Shown: positions 1 through 6,381, counted from the first letter of the stretch. The stretch is DNA of 6,381 nt from Candidatus Zixiibacteriota bacterium (GCA_024230695.1 JAAERC010001188.1:1-6381), one strand, 5' to 3'. A program made the numbers and translations. The notes: generated by a model not told the origin, from the letters alone.

Positions 1-934
1 TATTGAAAGGATAATCGAGTTAAACTCTTTTGATGGTTTGAATAATCAAAAAGGAATGGCTCTATCCATGCCGATTGATATTATCAACGGAGATACCGAT
101 GGCGAATGGGATGTGTACTCGGTTACTTTTCTTTGGGGTCAGTTCTTTGGGATTCCAAGCAATATTGCTGTTGAAACCGACTGGACCGGTGATCTATCTG
201 TCAACGGTGTGGCTGATATAAAGGTTTTCCATAAAATTGATTTTGAAGATGGCCAGGATTATCTGGTCGAGAGCGATAATCCTTCAATGTCCAAATGGGT
301 CTCCATCACCAATGGTGATTTTGACGGACTAAGTTTTATTGTGATGATAAAACGAGGGATCGAATATTTTGCTCCACTTTATCTATCATTTGATACCGGA
401 CCGTTTCAGCTTAAAATCCCAATTGAAAAACTGAGGATGTTTAAGGGATTTTATAACGCTGATAATTCTAATGGGGTCGCGGTTTTTGCCCATAAAATAT
501 GGAGCAATCAGTGTCCTCGTGGTATGATGAAAGGAACCTGGACAAAGGATGATATTGCCGGGCAAAGTGGGAATATAAGAGGTCTTTGGCTTGAGAATAA
601 TCAGAATGCTCCGGCCGGTTATTTTATGGGTCAATTCTGGACTGACGAAAACGGCAACCGTCTAATGGAAGGTTACGTTACCGGTTATATCACGGCCCAG
701 ATCATTGCATACTTTAAAGGTCAATGGTACTATGATGATTACAGAGAGTGCGCTCTCTGCGGTTCAGGACATGGTGTATTCAAAGGCCGTTTTGAATATG
801 ACGATCGTGATGGCTGGGATTATTTTGGCGGCACCTTTGGATGGGGTACATCAGTTGATGCCCTGGAACTGCCATTAGAAGGAACCTGGAAAAAACGGTG
901 CCCAACTATTTCAAATACCGAAGGCTGGGATTAA
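1..934 (+). CDS. Probable secreted protein with C-terminal Gly-aromatic repeats, 5'-truncated by window edge
   Basis: The reading frame is open to the left edge, so the true start lies outside the window; a TTG at 38 is only the first start-like codon inside it. About 310 residues are visible. The first ~150 residues look like a beta-rich domain, with short motifs WGQFFG, DWTGDL and WVSITNGDFDG. This resembles uncharacterised exported proteins of Zixibacteria-like genomes, a resemblance recalled and not searched. From about 530 to 889 there are eight imperfect repeats with a [KRME]-G-x-[WF]-like core (KGTW, RGLW, MGQFW, EGYV, KGQW, KGRF, GGTF, EGTW), mostly 14-17 residues apart. Four cysteines (one in NQCPRG, two in ECALCGSG, one in KRCPT) could form disulfides. 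The protein ends at TAA 932-934 just before a hairpin. No catalytic motif is recognised and the function is unknown. Coding is well supported by length and composition; secretion is an inference because the N-terminus is missing. Confidence 0.85.
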   Translation, partial: IERIIELNSFDGLNNQKGMALSMPIDIINGDTDGEWDVYSVTFLWGQFFGIPSNIAVETDWTGDLSVNGVADIKVFHKIDFEDGQDYLVESDNPSMSKWVSITNGDFDGLSFIVMIKRGIEYFAPLYLSFDTGPFQLKIPIEKLRMFKGFYNADNSNGVAVFAHKIWSNQCPRGMMKGTWTKDDIAGQSGNIRGLWLENNQNAPAGYFMGQFWTDENGNRLMEGYVTGYITAQIIAYFKGQWYYDDYRECALCGSGHGVFKGRFEYDDRDGWDYFGGTFGWGTSVDALELPLEGTWKKRCPTISNTEGWD

Positions 935-957
935 AATAAGTTATTAATAAATTATAG

Positions 958-985
958 ATACCCTGTTTTTAACAAAGCAGGGTAT
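958..985. terminator. Hairpin terminator between convergent genes
   Basis: A 12-bp stem (958-969 with 974-985) contains one G-U wobble (966 with 977) and closes on a 4-nt TAAC loop. It sits 23 bp after the stop of the repeat protein. Its last base is the first plus-strand base of the opposing gene's stop codon (985-987). On the plus strand it is followed by a modest T-rich stretch (TTATTT). On the minus strand the sequence after it is AT-rich but lacks a clean T run. It is likely a shared, bidirectional terminator, more convincing for the plus strand. Confidence 0.7.
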
Positions 986-1200
986 TATTTGAATCCATAA
1001 TTATATAGATATATCAGTAGAATCATCAGAATAATTCCACAATAAAAACCAAACATAAAACTACTTCGCCAAAACGGTTTTTTTCTCTTACTTTTAAGTA
1101 TCTGAATCTTAGATCCGCAATGTTTGCAGACTATCGCGCCTCTGGCGATCTCTTCTTTGCAAAAAGGGCACTTGCTTACAACTGTCTTATCGGGTTTCAT
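985..1200 (-). CDS. Small zinc-ribbon protein with a C-terminal transmembrane segment
   Basis: This encodes 71 residues from the ATG at 1198-1200. The N-terminal part has two CxxC knuckles, C11-P-F-C14 and C25-K-H-C28, ten residues apart, with the spacing and wording (CPFCKEEI, CKHCG) of short zinc-ribbon domains such as the UPF0547 type. A basic stretch (K36-K41, with SKRKK) precedes one hydrophobic segment at about residues 48-66. By the positive-inside rule the ribbon should face the cytoplasm. A longer reading from TTG 1225-1227 adds nine residues (including FCFYTN) with no ribosome-binding site and looks like noise, so the ATG was chosen, although it too lacks a clear Shine-Dalgarno. The gene stands alone, convergent with the repeat protein and divergent from the VWA gene. 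The partner and function are unknown; zinc binding is inferred from the four cysteines. Confidence 0.75.
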   Translation of the reverse strand: MKPDKTVVSKCPFCKEEIARGAIVCKHCGSKIQILKSKRKKPFWRSSFMFGFYCGIILMILLIYLYNYGFK

Positions 1201-1332
1201 ATTAGTATAAAAACAAAATGGCACCAACTATTGCAACAAAAATAAATTTTGAACAAAATGGGAAGGAAATCGTCTTTAGGCTGTAATCCCCTCAGAAGAT
1301 AAAGTATTAACTCTAACAAATGGAGGTGGATT

Positions 1333-3360
1333 ATGTCATCCAAAACCAAACAGATCGTAATTCTTCTGGCAATAGTCACGATCTTAATCCCAGTTATTAT
1401 CTTTGCCGGTCAAACTGGAAAAATCAGAGGTATTATCACTGATAAAGTAACCGGCCAGCCTATTGCCGGTGCATCGGTATTAGTGGTCGGAACATCACTT
1501 GGAGCCATGACAGACCAAGATGGTAAATTTCTAATTACAATGATAAAACCAGGTAAATACAACCTGAGAGTCACAACGATTGGATATGATAGTTATGAAA
1601 TCGATAGTATTAAGGTAGTCATTGATATCACAACAGTGCAGAATTTTGAACTATCAAAATCGGTTACTGATCTTGATAAAATAATCAGGATAACCGCTGA
1701 GCCAAAAAACATTGATAAATATGTTCATGGTTCTCGAACATCAATAAGTAAAAAGGAAATTGAATGTTTGCCGGTTCAAAATGTTGACGAATTACTTCAA
1801 CAAACGGCAGGTGTTGTAACTACTGATGAAGGCAACATTGTTATTCGTGGGGGGCGTGCCGGTGAGATTGCATACATTGTTGATGGTGTTAGAGTTGGCG
1901 ATCCTCTTGGCGGATATAATCAAAAGAAATGTAAGCCTGTCGTTCCTCCGGCTCATGGCGGGACTAATATTGTTAATGGTGAACCATACGACGCCATGTT
2001 TTTCAAAAGCTATGGAACCAATCCATTTGTTGATACTGAAGATGATCATCTATCCACTTTTGCTATTGACACCGATGATGCTTCGTTTGTTATGGCCCGT
2101 TCTTATCTGGAACGCGGAAATCTGCCACCAGATGAGGCAATCCGAGTTGAGGAGTTTGTTAATCATTTTAATTATGATTACAAACCACCCAGAAATGAGC
2201 CTTTCCGTGTTTATACGGAAGGTGGTCCATCTGAGTTCGGCCAGAATTGCCAACTATTAAAGATTGGTATAAAGGGCCGACAGATAGATCCCGAAGATAG
2301 AAAACCAGCTAATCTAATTTTTGTAATTGATGTCTCCGGCTCAATGAACAGAGAGGATCGACTTGAGCTTGTAAAAAGAGCCTTACGTATGCTGGTTGAT
2401 GAGCTCAATGAATCAGATAATGTCGGAATTGTTGTTTATGGTTCGCGTGGTGATGTTATTCTCAACCCAACCTCTATTCGGTATCGCGAAGAGATCCTCT
2501 CCGCAATTGATCGACTGCGTCCAGCAGGAAGTACCAATGCCGATGAAGGATTAAAACTTGGATACCAAATGGCTAACAGGTATTTTGAAGAAAATAAAAC
2601 CAATCGCATTATCCTATGTTCTGATGGTGTTGCCAATGTTGGTCTTACCAATGCCGATGATCTTCTGGAACGAATTAAAAAATCGGCTAATAAAGGAATC
2701 ACTCTTTCAGCAATCGGTTTTGGAATGGGCAACTATAATGATATTCTAATGGAAAAGCTTGGCAACAAAGGCAACGGTTATTATGCCTATGTCGATGATA
2801 TAAAAGAGGCTCATCGCATTTTTGTGGAAAACCTGACCGGCTCGTTGGAAGTGATTGCCCGCGATGTAAAAATTCAGGTTGATTTTGATCCTGAGATTGT
2901 TCGCAGTTATCGTTTGCTCGGATATGAAAATCGCGATGTTGCCGATAACAAATTCCGTGATGACAAGGAGGATGGCGGAGAAATCGGTTCGGGGCATGAG
3001 GTGACCGCTCTTTATGAAATCAAATTTCATAAAAATAGTGATTGGGGTCATATCGGTGATATTTATATACGCTATAAAAACCCTGAATCTTTTGATGTTG
3101 ATGAAATTCTGGTTCCGATTAGACGACGGGTTTTCGAAAATAGATTCGGACAATGTTCTGATCAATTCAAATTGGCAGCCCTATCTGCCGAATTCGCAGA
3201 AATTTTGAAGAAATCATATTGGGCCAAAGGCTCCCAATTGGATGATTTAAAATTTTTAATCAAAAAAAACTTTCGACACACCAATAGTCATGAAGTTATT
3301 GAATTAAAACAACTTATATCAAGGGCCACTAAATTCCAGGAACAATTAGCCGAAAAGTAA
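1333..3360 (+). CDS. Exported YfbK-type VWA protein fused to CarboxypepD_reg-like and TonB plug domains
   Basis: This encodes 675 residues. The ATG is preceded by a good ribosome-binding site, GGAGG at 1322-1326, six bases upstream. Domains in order: a signal peptide (about 1-25, ending IIFA); a CarboxypepD_reg-like beta-sandwich (about 29-113, with GKIRGIITDKVTGQPIAGAS and later GYDSYEI); a TonB-receptor plug-like module (about 133-196, with LPVQNVDELLQQTAGV, IRGGRAGEIAYIVDGV and DPLGG); a Pro/Gly linker (197-216); the YfbK N-terminal domain (about 217-320, LSTFAIDTDDASF, LPPDEAIRVEEFVNHF); a VWA domain (about 325-500) with an intact MIDAS (D333-x-S335-x-S337, T401, D431); and a DUF3520 tail (about 500-675, with DVKIQV, YRLLGYENR, HEVTALYEI). 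VWA domains bind protein ligands through a metal. YfbK relatives with a CarboxypepD_reg-like domain are known in Bacteroidota. The plug without a following beta-barrel is the odd part. It is probably periplasmic or surface-exposed, its role is unknown, and it appears monocistronic. Confidence 0.93.
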   Translation: MSSKTKQIVILLAIVTILIPVIIFAGQTGKIRGIITDKVTGQPIAGASVLVVGTSLGAMTDQDGKFLITMIKPGKYNLRVTTIGYDSYEIDSIKVVIDITTVQNFELSKSVTDLDKIIRITAEPKNIDKYVHGSRTSISKKEIECLPVQNVDELLQQTAGVVTTDEGNIVIRGGRAGEIAYIVDGVRVGDPLGGYNQKKCKPVVPPAHGGTNIVNGEPYDAMFFKSYGTNPFVDTEDDHLSTFAIDTDDASFVMARSYLERGNLPPDEAIRVEEFVNHFNYDYKPPRNEPFRVYTEGGPSEFGQNCQLLKIGIKGRQIDPEDRKPANLIFVIDVSGSMNREDRLELVKRALRMLVDELNESDNVGIVVYGSRGDVILNPTSIRYREEILSAIDRLRPAGSTNADEGLKLGYQMANRYFEENKTNRIILCSDGVANVGLTNADDLLERIKKSANKGITLSAIGFGMGNYNDILMEKLGNKGNGYYAYVDDIKEAHRIFVENLTGSLEVIARDVKIQVDFDPEIVRSYRLLGYENRDVADNKFRDDKEDGGEIGSGHEVTALYEIKFHKNSDWGHIGDIYIRYKNPESFDVDEILVPIRRRVFENRFGQCSDQFKLAALSAEFAEILKKSYWAKGSQLDDLKFLIKKNFRHTNSHEVIELKQLISRATKFQEQLAEK

Positions 3361-3380
3361 TATATGGTGGGAGGTCAATT

Positions 3381-3409
3381 AAAGGCGGACAATGTCCGCC
3401 TTTTTTTTT
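3381..3409 (+). terminator. Strong intrinsic terminator after the VWA gene
   Basis: A 10-bp perfect stem (3381-3390 with 3394-3403) has a GC-rich core, GGCGGAC/GTCCGCC, and an AAT loop. It runs straight into nine T residues (3401-3409), and a second T run follows after ACA. It begins 20 bp after the VWA stop codon. The A-rich foot of the stem gives a partial T run on the opposite strand too, but no minus-strand gene reads into it. Confidence 0.92.
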
Positions 3410-3466
3410 ACATTTTTTTTTCCACAAAAAGTCGATTTAAGACATTAATTATCTTCATTAAACTAT

Positions 3467-3472
3467 TATAAT
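3467..3472 (+). promoter_or_regulatory. Possible -10 element for the PAS gene
   Basis: A perfect TATAAT lies 88 bp before the start codon of the PAS gene, in the only gap where its promoter can be. No convincing TTGACA-like box is found at 16-18 bp; the nearest partial match (AAGACA, 3439-3444) is 22 bp away. The region is so AT-rich that a chance match is quite possible. Confidence 0.25.
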
Positions 3473-3500
3473 TATTAAGAAATCTCCGATATAAAGTTAA

Positions 3501-3530
3501 AGGACAATTTAGGACATTTTAACAAATGTC
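3501..3530. repeat. Tandem 10-bp repeat overlapping an inverted repeat; possible operator
   Basis: AGGACAATTT (3501-3510) is followed at once by AGGACATTTT (3511-3520), two copies with one mismatch spaced one helical turn apart. The second copy is also the left arm of a perfect 7-bp inverted repeat, GACATTT (3513-3519) and AAATGTC (3524-3530), around TAAC. It ends 30 bp before the PAS gene start. This layout fits a protein-binding site, or a small hairpin in the leader transcript, but no regulator is known. Confidence 0.4.
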
Positions 3531-3560
3531 AAAAATACAATTATGGGGCTTTAATAAATT

Positions 3561-4985
3561 ATGTTTTGCGCGAATAAAATTCACAAAATTATCGAAAATA
3601 ATTTTATCTGGGTTGGGGTATTAATTAGCGGTCTTTTTTGGTTTCTTGATTCGATAATTCAAGCATTAGTTTTTGGTAATGGAACAATCATTGAACAAAT
3701 TTTATCACCATCCTCACAAGAGATCTGGATTCGAATATTAGTATTTTTTATTCTCATATCAACGAGCTCATTAGTTCAATCATATGTATTCAAAAGAAAA
3801 AAGGCTGAAAAAGATGTTCTAAATAGTGGATATAAATATCAGAATTTATTTGATTCGGCCAATGATGCGATATTTTTAATGGAAAAAGATCTTTTTGTTG
3901 ACTGCAATACAAAAACGCTGGAATTATTTGGATGTACCAGAGATCAAATTATCGGACAACCTCCATATAAATTTTCACCCGAATATCAAACTGACGGACA
4001 ACTTTCAAGAAAAAGTGCATTAGAAAAAATAAACGCCGCACTTGAAGGTTATCCACAATGTTTTGAATGGAAACATTGTCAATATGATGGAACCCTATTT
4101 GACGCCGAAGTCAATCTCAATAGAATGGATTCACTTGGTAAAATATATATCCAGGCAATTGTCAGGGATATTACAGATCGTAAACAAGCCGAATATGTTA
4201 TCAAACAAAGCGAAGAACAATATCGTTCACTGTTTGAAAATGCCTATTATGCAATAAGTCTTTTTAATACCAATAATGTAATAACAATGATAAACAACGT
4301 CGGAGCCAAGACACTTGGGAAAAGCCCAAATGAACTCATTGGCAAAACATTAAAAGATATATTCCCCGCCCATGCAGAGATTATGATCGATAGAAACCAG
4401 CAGGCCTTGAAAACCGGATTAAAGTATGAATTTGATGATAGAATTTTAATGCCTGATGGTTCGGAAAAATGGTTTTGGTCCAATCTCCAACCTATAAAAG
4501 ATACTGACGGAAAAATCACATCAATTTTAATAATTTCGCATGATATGACCGATAAAAAAAATGCGGAAGAAGCACTGGCTAAAAGTCAAAGTCTCTTAAA
4601 AGCTATCCTTGAATCAACCGGAGATGGGATCCTCGTCGTTAACAACAAAGGTGAGGTAACTCATACCAATGCAGGTTTCGCGGAACTCTGGAAAATCCCG
4701 TCACATTTATTACAAACCCACGACGATGAAAAACTTATTGAATTTGTCCTTCAACAATTAGATGATCCCGAGGCGTTTCTGGCCAAAGTTAAAATATTAT
4801 ATAATTCCTCTGAAAAAGATACTGATATCCTAAATTTCAAAGATGGTCGTGTTTTTGAAAGACATTCATACCCATTGATTCAAAATAATGAAATCGCCGG
4901 GCGTGTTTGGAATTTCAGAGATATTAACGAGAACAACAAAAAAGACAATTCCTCTCAGTCACAGCAATCAATGAAGACAATCTGA
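3561..4985 (+). CDS. Membrane-anchored triple-PAS sensor protein without an output domain
   Basis: This encodes 474 residues. Two membrane spans (about 15-38 and 55-77) with a short extracytoplasmic loop (GNGTIIEQILSPSSQEIW) form a two-helix anchor of a kind common in PAS histidine kinases of environmental bacteria (recalled). Three PAS domains follow, at about 91-211, 218-336 and 343-456. The first two end in the usual linkers RDITDRKQAE and HDMTDKKNAEEALAKSQ; the third ends in WNFRDI. PAS domains sense small ligands, cofactors or redox state and pass the signal to a C-terminal kinase or cyclase. Here the chain stops about 18 residues after the third PAS, with a polar Asn/Ser/Gln tail and no kinase, GGDEF, EAL or methyl-accepting domain. 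The ATG is the first after an in-frame stop (TAA 3552-3554). No good ribosome-binding site is visible; GGGG at 3545-3548 is rather distant. It is likely a single-gene unit, either a true orphan sensor or a truncated kinase. Confidence 0.92.
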   Translation: MFCANKIHKIIENNFIWVGVLISGLFWFLDSIIQALVFGNGTIIEQILSPSSQEIWIRILVFFILISTSSLVQSYVFKRKKAEKDVLNSGYKYQNLFDSANDAIFLMEKDLFVDCNTKTLELFGCTRDQIIGQPPYKFSPEYQTDGQLSRKSALEKINAALEGYPQCFEWKHCQYDGTLFDAEVNLNRMDSLGKIYIQAIVRDITDRKQAEYVIKQSEEQYRSLFENAYYAISLFNTNNVITMINNVGAKTLGKSPNELIGKTLKDIFPAHAEIMIDRNQQALKTGLKYEFDDRILMPDGSEKWFWSNLQPIKDTDGKITSILIISHDMTDKKNAEEALAKSQSLLKAILESTGDGILVVNNKGEVTHTNAGFAELWKIPSHLLQTHDDEKLIEFVLQQLDDPEAFLAKVKILYNSSEKDTDILNFKDGRVFERHSYPLIQNNEIAGRVWNFRDINENNKKDNSSQSQQSMKTI

Positions 4986-5000
4986 AGTCTTATTATATTA

Positions 5001-5912
5001 TCAGCCAATTAGTATATCTTCATCCCAGCCTAATTTGATCAAATTAATTTTGTTCATATCGGCCACACCCAGATGATGTTTTGTATCGGCGAAAGCGATA
5101 TGATGTGGTGATGGTTTCATAGGTTTTTCTTCGCCAAAATGAATTTTGCGTTTGGCCATCAAAATATGTAAACCAACTGCATCAAGAGCAACCGGGTCGG
5201 TGCCGACCAAAAGACCATTATATTTCCAGGTAAACTCCTTATCAAAATGATGAGGTCCGATACCATGAAATAGCGGAGTCATCATCACTAATATATTTAA
5301 TCTCGTTTTGCCTTTGATATTCGGTAATTCCCATACTTTAGCCAGATCAGCGCATGAGTTATCATGATACAGCCATGGCTCGGGTGCAAACATAATATGG
5401 TTTTTTATTAACCCGCCAACTCCAGCCCAATGATGTGTCCTCATCGGTCTTGTATTAACTACTGCCGTGGCATTCTTGAAAATCTCATTCCCCAATATCC
5501 CGCGATCATCAATACTTATATTGTCCTCACTCACACCGGCAGACATAATACCTTTTTTCAAACTCTGTTCAACTTCGGGAGGGGTTGGAAGCGGGCCCCA
5601 GATATTTGTTTTGATACCAACGATATCATCCGGCTTAAACATCGTTTTCCAGGCCTTGACCGGGCTATCAACATCAAAGAGTTTATTTATAGATCGATCA
5701 ATCATATTTTGAATTATTTCAGGGTCATATTTCCCCTTAGCCCCAATAACATTTTTGTCACGAATAAGAATGATCTTTGTTCCGGATGGGGTTTTTGTGA
5801 CATTTTGACTCTCCGCCGAAACACCCATGGCAAGCCCAAGTGCGGCACAAGAGGCGCCCTTAATAAAATCACGCCGGGTGAAGCTTGTCTTTTTATCAAT
5901 ATTTTTATTCAT
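5001..5912 (-). CDS. Tat-exported DUF362 family protein
   Basis: This encodes 303 residues. A twin-arginine signal is clear: TRRDFIKG with R13-R14, a hydrophobic core about 19-31, and probable cleavage after VSA (33). Tat export means the protein is folded, often with cofactor, before crossing the membrane. The mature part has DUF362 hallmarks: DDIVGIKTNIWG (near 94), the GVGGLIKNHI segment, and TDPVALDAVGLHIL near the C-terminal third. Many DUF362 proteins carry a ferredoxin-like iron-sulfur domain; this one has only two cysteines (C22 in the signal, C187), so none is present. Four His-His pairs (160-161, 221-222, 270-271, 279-280) could bind metal. The start is fixed by AGGAGA (5921-5926 on the plus strand), with about nine bases between its GGAG core and the ATG. 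It lies 14 bp after the stop of the upstream gene, so the two are surely co-transcribed. The reaction is unknown. Confidence 0.9.
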   Translation of the reverse strand: MNKNIDKKTSFTRRDFIKGASCAALGLAMGVSAESQNVTKTPSGTKIILIRDKNVIGAKGKYDPEIIQNMIDRSINKLFDVDSPVKAWKTMFKPDDIVGIKTNIWGPLPTPPEVEQSLKKGIMSAGVSEDNISIDDRGILGNEIFKNATAVVNTRPMRTHHWAGVGGLIKNHIMFAPEPWLYHDNSCADLAKVWELPNIKGKTRLNILVMMTPLFHGIGPHHFDKEFTWKYNGLLVGTDPVALDAVGLHILMAKRKIHFGEEKPMKPSPHHIAFADTKHHLGVADMNKINLIKLGWDEDILIG

Positions 5913-5926
5913 GGGACAGATCTCCT

Positions 5927-6381
5927 TTATTGCAAAATAATTTTTTCTAATACTTTGCCCTTTAGTTCATTCGCAAATATCTTAGTCGGAGCATCAAAAA
6001 CAATCAGGATATATTCCCTCAACAATTCGGAGGTAAACCATTTATTTTCTTCAAAAGAATATATATCCAACTTATCACCTTCGGGCAAGTACGCTTTTTG
6101 AAATATTTTGTATGCCTTTTTAGCGTCAGTTTCTTTTGGATACTTTATACATAACAGATAACAATATGTTTCGCCATATCTGGCCAAGACGGCATCAGTA
6201 TTTTTACTAAGATCAAGGATATTTTCATCAGAAACAAAATAATGATAATTTAGAGAACGCGGTAAATTGAAATAGCGAATAGTGTATCTATCAAGATTTT
6301 TCTCCGGTAATATATGTAATATACTAGGTTTGGTATTTGATGTTCCATAAAAATAGGTAAGTAACTGGGCCAACTTAAAGA
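5927..6381 (-). CDS. DUF6599-like protein, 5'-truncated by window edge
   Basis: The frame is open to the right edge, so the beginning is missing; TTG at 6371-6373 is not a convincing start. About 151 C-terminal residues are visible, ending at TAA. The segment has HILPEKNL, RYFNLPRSLNYHYFVSDENILDLS, an ARYGE..YCYLLCIKYPKETDAKKAY stretch and a final LLREYILIVFDAPTKIFANEL. This order (LPxxxL, a RYF motif, a Tyr-rich stretch, an alpha-helix with 'YP..A..A', then a hydrophobic strand) fits the C-terminal half of DUF6599 proteins as recalled. The match was not searched and the family has no known activity. Full-length members are usually exported, which cannot be checked here. It is the first visible gene of the operon with the Tat DUF362 gene, whose ribosome-binding site directly abuts this gene's stop codon. 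Confidence 0.75.
   Translation of the reverse strand, partial: FKLAQLLTYFYGTSNTKPSILHILPEKNLDRYTIRYFNLPRSLNYHYFVSDENILDLSKNTDAVLARYGETYCYLLCIKYPKETDAKKAYKIFQKAYLPEGDKLDIYSFEENKWFTSELLREYILIVFDAPTKIFANELKGKVLEKIILQ

Noticed and set aside
1231..1259. A possible promoter, TTGCAA with 17 bp to CAAAAT, ahead of the VWA gene.
   Set aside because: Each box matches the consensus at only four of six positions in very AT-rich DNA, so a chance match cannot be excluded.
1826..2260. A 144-residue open frame inside the VWA gene in another plus-strand frame.
   Set aside because: It lies fully within the plug and YfbK N-domain coding region, where the main frame matches known families; the alternate product shows no family features.
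2746..3165. A 139-residue minus-strand open frame opposite the VWA/DUF3520 region.
   Set aside because: It is antisense to strongly conserved coding sequence and has no start signal or domain.
3369..3375. GGGAGGT, a Shine-Dalgarno-like sequence just after the VWA stop.
   Set aside because: No start codon or open frame follows; the terminator hairpin begins six bases later.
4974..4991. A weak inverted repeat, AAGAC...GTCTT, at the end of the PAS gene, as a terminator between the convergent genes.
   Set aside because: The stem is only 5 bp with an 8-nt loop, and no T run follows on either strand.
5847..5849. Cys22 in GASC of the DUF362 protein as a lipoprotein attachment site.
   Set aside because: It comes right after the twin-arginine region with no hydrophobic stretch before it, so it lies in the signal core and not at a lipobox.
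5430..6101. A 223-residue open frame on the plus strand opposite the DUF362 gene and its upstream neighbour.
   Set aside because: It runs antisense across two well-supported genes and their junction, has no ribosome-binding site or recognisable domain, and its composition looks like a reverse-frame shadow.

Overview
The window is AT-rich bacterial DNA with six protein-coding genes, two of them cut by the window edges. No RNA genes, insertion sequences, CRISPR arrays or phage genes were seen. The organism looks Gram-negative. A TonB-receptor plug and a CarboxypepD_reg-like domain are fused to a YfbK-type VWA protein, there is a Tat-exported DUF362 protein, and a multi-PAS membrane protein is present. 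This mix suits FCB-type or little-cultured lineages such as Zixibacteria, KSB1 or Bacteroidota relatives. That placement is inferred from protein style only, because there is no marker gene.

Left part (1-1332): the 3' part of a probably secreted protein with a C-terminal array of about eight Gly-aromatic repeats. It is followed by a strong hairpin shared with a convergent small gene encoding a zinc-ribbon protein with one membrane span. A 132-bp region then separates that gene from the divergent VWA gene.

Middle (1333-4985): a 675-residue exported protein with the order signal peptide, CarboxypepD_reg-like, TonB plug, YfbK N-terminal domain, VWA with intact MIDAS, DUF3520. A textbook intrinsic terminator ends it. 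A 200-bp gap with repeated GACAAT/GACATT motifs follows, then a membrane-anchored protein with three PAS domains and no output domain.

Right part (4985-6381, minus strand): a two-gene operon, 14 bp apart. The upstream gene (cut by the window end) resembles the C-terminal half of DUF6599 proteins. The downstream gene is a Tat-signal DUF362 protein.

At least three of the six products (VWA fusion, DUF362 protein and probably the repeat protein) appear to work beyond the cytoplasmic membrane, and two more are membrane-anchored. The gene orientations suggest four separate transcription units besides the operon, not one pathway. The most unusual item is the plug-VWA fusion without a beta-barrel. 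The PAS-only sensor and the DUF362/DUF6599 pair are also worth a look.
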